Assembly: GCA_947044365.1 (NCBI GenBank)
Contig: OX345636.1
Location: forward strand, 41,568,537 to 41,632,536
DNA from: Petrosia ficiformis
Taxonomy: Eukaryota; Porifera; Demospongiae; Haplosclerida; Petrosiidae
Reading direction: 5' to 3'
Length of the DNA: 64,000 bases
The notes under the pieces were generated by a model. It saw only the letters and a list, made by a program, of their open reading frames with translations. It was not told the origin of the DNA and ran no database searches. The stretch's first letter is position 1, and every line of letters begins with the position of its first letter. Of this stretch, positions 59,419 through 64,000 are shown one piece after another. The position numbers were made by a program, and so were the translations under genes.

Positions 59419-59591
59419 GTAGAAAAACAAACTTTCCAAGAAGAGATAATTGTTGCGGCTCAGAGAACTGGTAAAACAATACTAGCCGGCGATTTGTCAT
59501 GTTGGTCAGCACTCGAAAGGGTATGCATCCCATGGCAACCATGGTTTTGGAGTACATAACGCAGAAGGAGAAAAGTTTTTGAGACTAGCGG

Positions 59592-60491
59592 ATGCAGCGA
59601 ACACAAGGTTTACAAAAAAGGAATGCCAGCTCATACGCGTACCAAAGTGGCGGCAGAGACTCTCAAATTGATTTCATTTTAGTTGGTGCATGTGAGGCCA
59701 GAAACATAGATTGCAAGACCCTCCCGTATGAACGTGCGACAACTCAACACTGGCTTTTGGTTACGGATATGAAGAAATCAGCTGAGGTGAAAAGAAAACC
59801 AAAAGTGGCAATAAGTAAAATCAAGTGGTGGAAGTTGAAAGAGGTGCAAATCAAAGAGGCTTTTCGCTCCAAAATGTCGGAAAGAGAGTATGCAAATTGG
59901 GAAGAACTGGAAAGTGCACTGAAGGCAGCTGGTAGACAAGTGTGCAGTATGACGAAAGGCGATACCTACAAAGGAAATGAGGCTTGGTGGTGGGATGAGG
60001 AAGTCAAAGACGCGCTCAAAGTAAAAAAGGAAGCGTATAAGCAATGGAAGAAAGAAGGAACTGAGGAATGGAAGAGAGTCTACTCTGAATCCAAAAGGGC
60101 AGCAATGAAAGTAGTGGCAATCAAGAAGGCAAAAGTGATGGAAGATCTTTATAACAAGCTTGACTCATGTGAAGGAGAGAAGATGGTGTATCGAGTGGCA
60201 AGAGGACGAGATCAAAGAACACGGGACAATATTGAAGGATACTACATGAAGGACACCATGGGAGAGCTACTCATTTCCCCAGAGGAAAATCGTTCAAGGT
60301 GGCGTGAGTACTTTTGTACACTGCTGAATGAAGAAAGACCGCATATCGACTGGGCGGTGGCGGAACCATCGGAAATGGACGTGGAAGAGATAACGGCAAG
60401 TGAAGTCAGTATGCACCTCTCTAAGATGGCAAATAATAAAGCAGTTGAAACCGACGATATCCCGGTGGAGGCCAGCCATCAAAGCAGCTAA
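59592..60491 (+). pseudogene. RTE endonuclease C-terminus, linker and RT start
   Basis: SGGRDSQIDFILV and TTQHWLLVTDM (catalytic His), then a Lys/Glu-rich linker, then SRWREYFCTLLNEERP and KMANNKAVETDDIPVEA, where the frame is lost a few codons before the RT fingers. Confidence 0.88.
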
Positions 60492-60751
60492 GATACCTGC
60501 GATGATCGCGAAACTGTTTAACGGCACGTTGAACAACTCGGTGGTACCGGACGTTTGGCGTCAAAGTATCTTAGCACCTGTTTTCAAACGGAAAGGAGAT
60601 CACCGGGAATGTGGCAACTATAGAGGCATCAAACTGTTGTGTTATGTTTGCGACTCCACGGAATCACTACGATCACTGAGGGTCAGTTCAGTTTCAGACC
60701 AGGAATGTCCACAACAGACCCGGCATTTGTTATTCGTCTACATCTGACAGA

Positions 60752-61315
60752 ATGCGAGAACAAAAGGATTTCCGTGCTGTGTTCGTCGACCTTGAGAAAG
60801 CCTATGACACAGTTCCTCACATGTTGACTTTGAGAAGAAGGAGGGTTCCGGAGAAGTATGTGCTCCTCATTGAAGACATGTACCGCAATAGCACAACGGC
60901 AGTCAGAACAAAGCATAGTGATGCAGAAAGCTTTGAAGTATCAGTAGGTCTCCACCAAGGGTCGGCTCTGAGCCCATACCTCTTCGTTATCTTTCTTGAC
61001 AAGATTGCAAAGTCGCTCTCGGAGCAGGGATCGGATTCCAACCTGGAGCTGCTGTATGCTGATTATTTAGTCATTACAGGAAACAGCAAGGACAAATTGG
61101 AAAGAAGGTTAGAAGAGTGGAGAAGCAAATTGGAAACGCACGGTCTTCGGATAAGCAGAAGAAAGACGGTGCTGTTGAGCACAGTGAATGGTGGTTGCAA
61201 GGAGAGCAGCTGGCTTCAGTGGATACGTTTCGCTACCGTCGGAACAATTCTCCACACTTCAGCCGAATCGAGCCATGACATGAAAGCCAAAACGCAAGCT
61301 GGATGGAAAAATTAG
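60752..61315 (+). pseudogene. RTE reverse transcriptase with mutated active site
   Basis: Motifs A (VFVDLEKAYDTV) and B (GLHQGSALSPYLF) are intact, but motif C reads LLYADYLVITG: the second catalytic Asp is Tyr. A nine-base region is also lost after STVNGG compared with the copy at 37237. A TAG follows at 61313. Confidence 0.9.
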
Positions 61316-61457
61316 AGAAAAGTTACAGGTGTTCTCTGTGACAAGAAGATGTCAATACGCCTAAAAAGCAAAATCTTCAAGATGGTAGTGAGACCCGCAA
61401 TACTCTACCATTCTGAGCTTTGGGCCCCAAAGGCAGCGGACTTAGAATCTCTCAGAA

Positions 61458-61649
61458 ATGAGAATGCTCAGGTGGACCTTGGGGAAGACAAGGAAAGACC
61501 ACATCAATGACGAAGACGTCAGGCGGAGTCTGATAGTTGAGCCTATCGGTTCAGCAATCGAAACTAACAGACTGAAGTGGTTTGGCCACGTCCTTCGCAG
61601 ACCCGAAACAACAACATTTGCAAGAAAGCATGGAGTAAGCGACCAGTAA
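61458..61649 (+). pseudogene. RTE C-terminal domain
   Basis: RMLRWTLGKTRKDHINDEDV and NRLKWFGHVLRRPE, the conserved C-terminal block of RTE and related LINE ORFs, ending in the 3' non-coding region with the aaggtgagc tail. Confidence 0.85.
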
Positions 61650-61863
61650 CAAACCGGCATGATCGGGCTAAGACCAGTTGGTGATCAGTGGTCAAGAAAG
61701 ACATGGAGAGACGCAGTATTACTGAGGAAGACGCTCGAGACCGTCAGTGGTGGTGGATATGAACTTTGGGCCCGCCCCATAGGTTGATGACCCGGGCACT
61801 ACACGGGATAGCTGCCAGCCAAGGTGAGCAAGGTGAGCAAGGTGAGCATGCTTATGATTACAA

Positions 61864-62300
61864 CACAATAAGCACTTTCTCCTTTTCAGCTTCCATGTTG
61901 ATGTATTAAAATAACTGGAGGACGTTGAGAATTAGGAGAGGTTCAGCATTCGCTGGTGCCTTCCACTGCCGGTAGTAACAACAATGATACTCATAAACCA
62001 CCACTTTTGTAAATTAGAAAATGTCTCTGGCTGTCCACTGTGAGTTGATTATGTTCCTCGTTTTGCAGATATAAATTTGTAAGTTTAAAATAATGTTGTT
62101 TGATTGAAATAAGTAGATAAGAATAATGCTGTAAATAACTAAGCCCACCCTCTGCAAAAAAACGAAGTTGGGCAATAGCCCCTCCATTTCATATCCTTAT
62201 GGTTGCATTCACAAAGCAATTTTCTAAAACATGGATATAAATTTTAACTTGTACACACATATACTCTGCAGAGTTGGTGTATGCAACTATAACTACCTGT
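61864..62300. other. Intergenic, nothing specific seen
   Basis: AT-rich sequence with no recognised repeat, ORF or hairpin. Confidence 0.3.
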
Positions 62301-62301
62301 A

Positions 62302-62586
62302 TTATAGTTCCAATAATACTAACTTTCGCAAATCTAGTATGAGATTACTTAGATAAGTATTTACCTCAGTTTCAGTATTGCCTACATTTGTATTGCAATA
62401 TTTATTAGGAATAATTATTTGATACATGGTAATCATTTTCCATCCAATAAGACTAATCAGCTTTGTCGGAATTAAGTTTATTGGAAGTGTTTCAAGTAGT
62501 TTGAATAAATACTCTCTCGGACTTTCATCATCCACACCTCTAATTATTAAAACACAATAAGTTGGAGTGCTATTGACTGGATTCAT
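62302..62586 (-). CDS. Unrecognised ORF (94 aa)
   Basis: ATG to stop, plausible protein composition (PTYCVLIIRGVDDESPREYL, then LFKLLETLPINLIPTKLISL). No signal peptide and no motif recognised. It could be an exon or transposon scrap. Confidence 0.3.
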   Translation of the reverse strand: MNPVNSTPTYCVLIIRGVDDESPREYLFKLLETLPINLIPTKLISLIGWKMITMYQIIIPNKYCNTNVGNTETEVNTYLSNLILDLRKLVLLEL

Positions 62587-62867
62587 ACTACATCACATTA
62601 GATATAAAAATGATAGTGAATGCAATTATATGTATATTGATCAGTATAAATAAGTACTTACCAAAATTTCAGAGCTTTCTAGACTTCTATTTCAGTAATA
62701 ACTATTATTATACTGATAACTATATAATGTACTATTTACTCATGGAGTAAGGGGCAGATTTATTATTCATCCATTATGAGTAAAATATACCACATGATAA
62801 AACGAGGTTAGGCTGTAAATATCATTCATATACTTGACATAATTACTGTCATAATTACTTTTTGCAG

Positions 62868-63060
62868 AGTCATGGTGATGTGTGATTGTTGTCAGCATTT
62901 TTATCACATTGCATGTGTTGGGAGTGATGAGATAACACTTAGCAGCATCAACACTTACAAATGCAATTCATGTGCAGTCAAAGGTGTTGATGAGTTGATG
63001 TATGAAGAAATAGAGATACAAATTAACCTTTGTAAAGACAACAGTGGATCGAATGATTAA
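62868..63060 (+). CDS. PHD-finger terminal exon
   Basis: Acceptor ttttgcag, then VMVMCDCCQHFYHIACVG, a gap, and YKCNSCAVKG, which make the second half of a PHD-type zinc finger. It ends in an acidic tail and TAA at 63058-63060. The first zinc-binding half would be in an upstream exon, not found. PHD fingers bind histone tails or close transposase proteins. Confidence 0.6.
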
Positions 63061-63665
63061 GCTGGCATCTGGAGAAGTGAAAAAAGGAGGTATTATAATT
63101 ATAAAAAATATTTTAAAAATGGGCATGTAGGGATTTCATGAATAAATAATTTGCTTCCCTGTTTTGATTGTTGTATAATTATACTGGAATGATTATACTG
63201 ATTATAAATTAAAGTATAAGTAATGATTGCAATTAAATTTATGCAATTTAATTATCATAATATTTATTGAAGTACATACCATCAGACTCATGGGAATGCC
63301 TAAACACAGGCAATGAATAGTAATCTTACAAGCTCTTGGAAGAGCAAACCCATACTGCTCTTTTGCTTTTAAGAATAAATGGCAAAAGAAAGAAAGGTCT
63401 CGAGAATGTTCATCATGCAGTTTGCTTTAGGTGTACTGGTAGTTGTAAATTGCTGAGTGTCCTGTTATATTTAAAGTAGAGGTCATGTCTTTTGTCAAAT
63501 GTGATCCTCCTCAGCAGTTAAAATTATCAGTTCATTTTTCATCAAAATATGTAAGACGTGATAAAACAAAAAGAAGGTCTCGATGAATTTGCTCTGTATA
63601 TCACCAATGTATTGCTACTGAGCTGAAATATCAACTTTATATAATTCGAAGTTTACTAAACTGAC

Positions 63666-63977
63666 TTGAATCACGACAGTGAGATGTTACTGGCAGCAGC
63701 TAACCCTGAGGGCATTAGAAAGATAAGCTCAGAGGCAATGAGAAAAGAAGCTTCACACTGCAATCTAATACCCTCATTGTGCATAATCAGAGATGAAATT
63801 CAAAAAAGTGAATTAGGTAGGTTTACAGTGCCTGGGTACATACAACACATCTGTGCAGTTCCTTTTAGTGTGTTATTGTACACTGAGCAAGATGTAAGAT
63901 GTAAGGATATATCATCACATGCATGGGTAAAACATCTACTCTCTTTTGTGATACTACTGGCAGAATTGCATCCATGA
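63666..63977 (+). pseudogene. Unrecognised transposon-like ORF (103 aa)
   Basis: Contains MLLAAANPEGIRKISSEAMR and then FTVPGYIQHICAVPFSVLLY. An upstream stretch from about 63360 also reads as broken protein (KRKKGLENVHHAVCFRCTG). It looks like a decayed sponge transposase of the type with a C-x-x-C zinc motif, but I cannot name the family. Confidence 0.35.
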
Positions 63978-64000
63978 AAGGAGCACAATATAAATCAGAC

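Larger units (their letters stand above)
58821..61847 (+). mobile_element. RTE-clade LINE, copy 2, near full length, with 16-bp TSD
   Basis: It begins taacttcgccatagccggtc and ends with a short tandem tail (aaggtgagc three times), typical of RTE elements. It is flanked by a perfect duplication atgcttatgattacaa at 58805-58820 and 61848-61863. The content is an AP-endonuclease and reverse transcriptase in one broken ORF series. Breaks at about 59416, 60478 and 61313 make it dead despite its recent insertion. Confidence 0.93.

Overview
This is animal nuclear DNA. It is strongly AT-rich, intron-dense and full of transposon debris. Domain content (single-exon calcium-binding EGF modules, SRCR and somatomedin-B modules split by phase-1 introns, 2A-bearing Helitron-like relics, RTE, Tigger, hAT and Crypton-like fragments) suggests an early-branching metazoan, most likely a demosponge of the Amphimedon kind. 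That assignment is inference from gene style and recalled families, not from a search. No rRNA, tRNA, CRISPR or prokaryotic operon is visible.

Region 1 (1-28971, + strand): the 3' part of one large membrane-protein gene whose 5' end lies outside the window. It carries 23 intact EGF exons, each exactly 123 bp and phase 1-1, so every one can be skipped, duplicated or lost without breaking frame. They sit in tandem units (about 1-3042, 3043-6764, 6765-10065, 10066-14674, 14675-15236) built from six exon types, called A to F here, followed by a more diverged tail of five exons to 17282. The gene then runs through three further exons (19698-19846, 27333-27471, 28783-28971) encoding a SEA-like juxtamembrane region, a transmembrane helix and a three-residue cytoplasmic tail. 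The intron 19847-27332 holds a minus-strand Tigger/pogo element with a frameshift, tandem coding repeats and a terminal zinc finger. The array also holds a Helitron-like insertion (about 7876-9608) with a degenerate 2A-like motif, a second insertion (11216-12278) rich in CG palindromes, and a Crypton-like fragment (356-1238).

Region 2 (29000-38700): an intergenic transposon field. It contains MITEs (one splitting an open reading frame with a target-site duplication), an hAT transposase C-terminus, a PHD-finger exon, and a 5'- and 3'-truncated RTE retrotransposon copy.

Region 3 (38704-56219, minus strand): a complete candidate receptor gene read from ten exons: signal peptide, SRCR, somatomedin B, linker, somatomedin B, linker, SRCR, transmembrane helix and basic cytoplasmic tail, about 423 residues. 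All internal splice junctions are phase 1. Its SMB plus micro-exon cassette is tandemly triplicated, with the third copy broken. Its large introns contain inverted-repeat elements, a Ty3/gypsy fragment carried between hAT-like ends, and hairpin MITEs. This gene is convergent with the EGF gene, and the two transmembrane segments share a similar core.

Region 4 (56220-64000): an ankyrin-repeat exon with one frameshift, a second Helitron-like relic, a nearly full-length but dead RTE element with a perfect 16-bp target duplication, a terminal PHD exon and unrecognised ORFs.

Both receptors are built from symmetric, interchangeable exons of the kind that feed exon-shuffling or alternatively spliced surface-receptor families. 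A recognition or adhesion role is inference.
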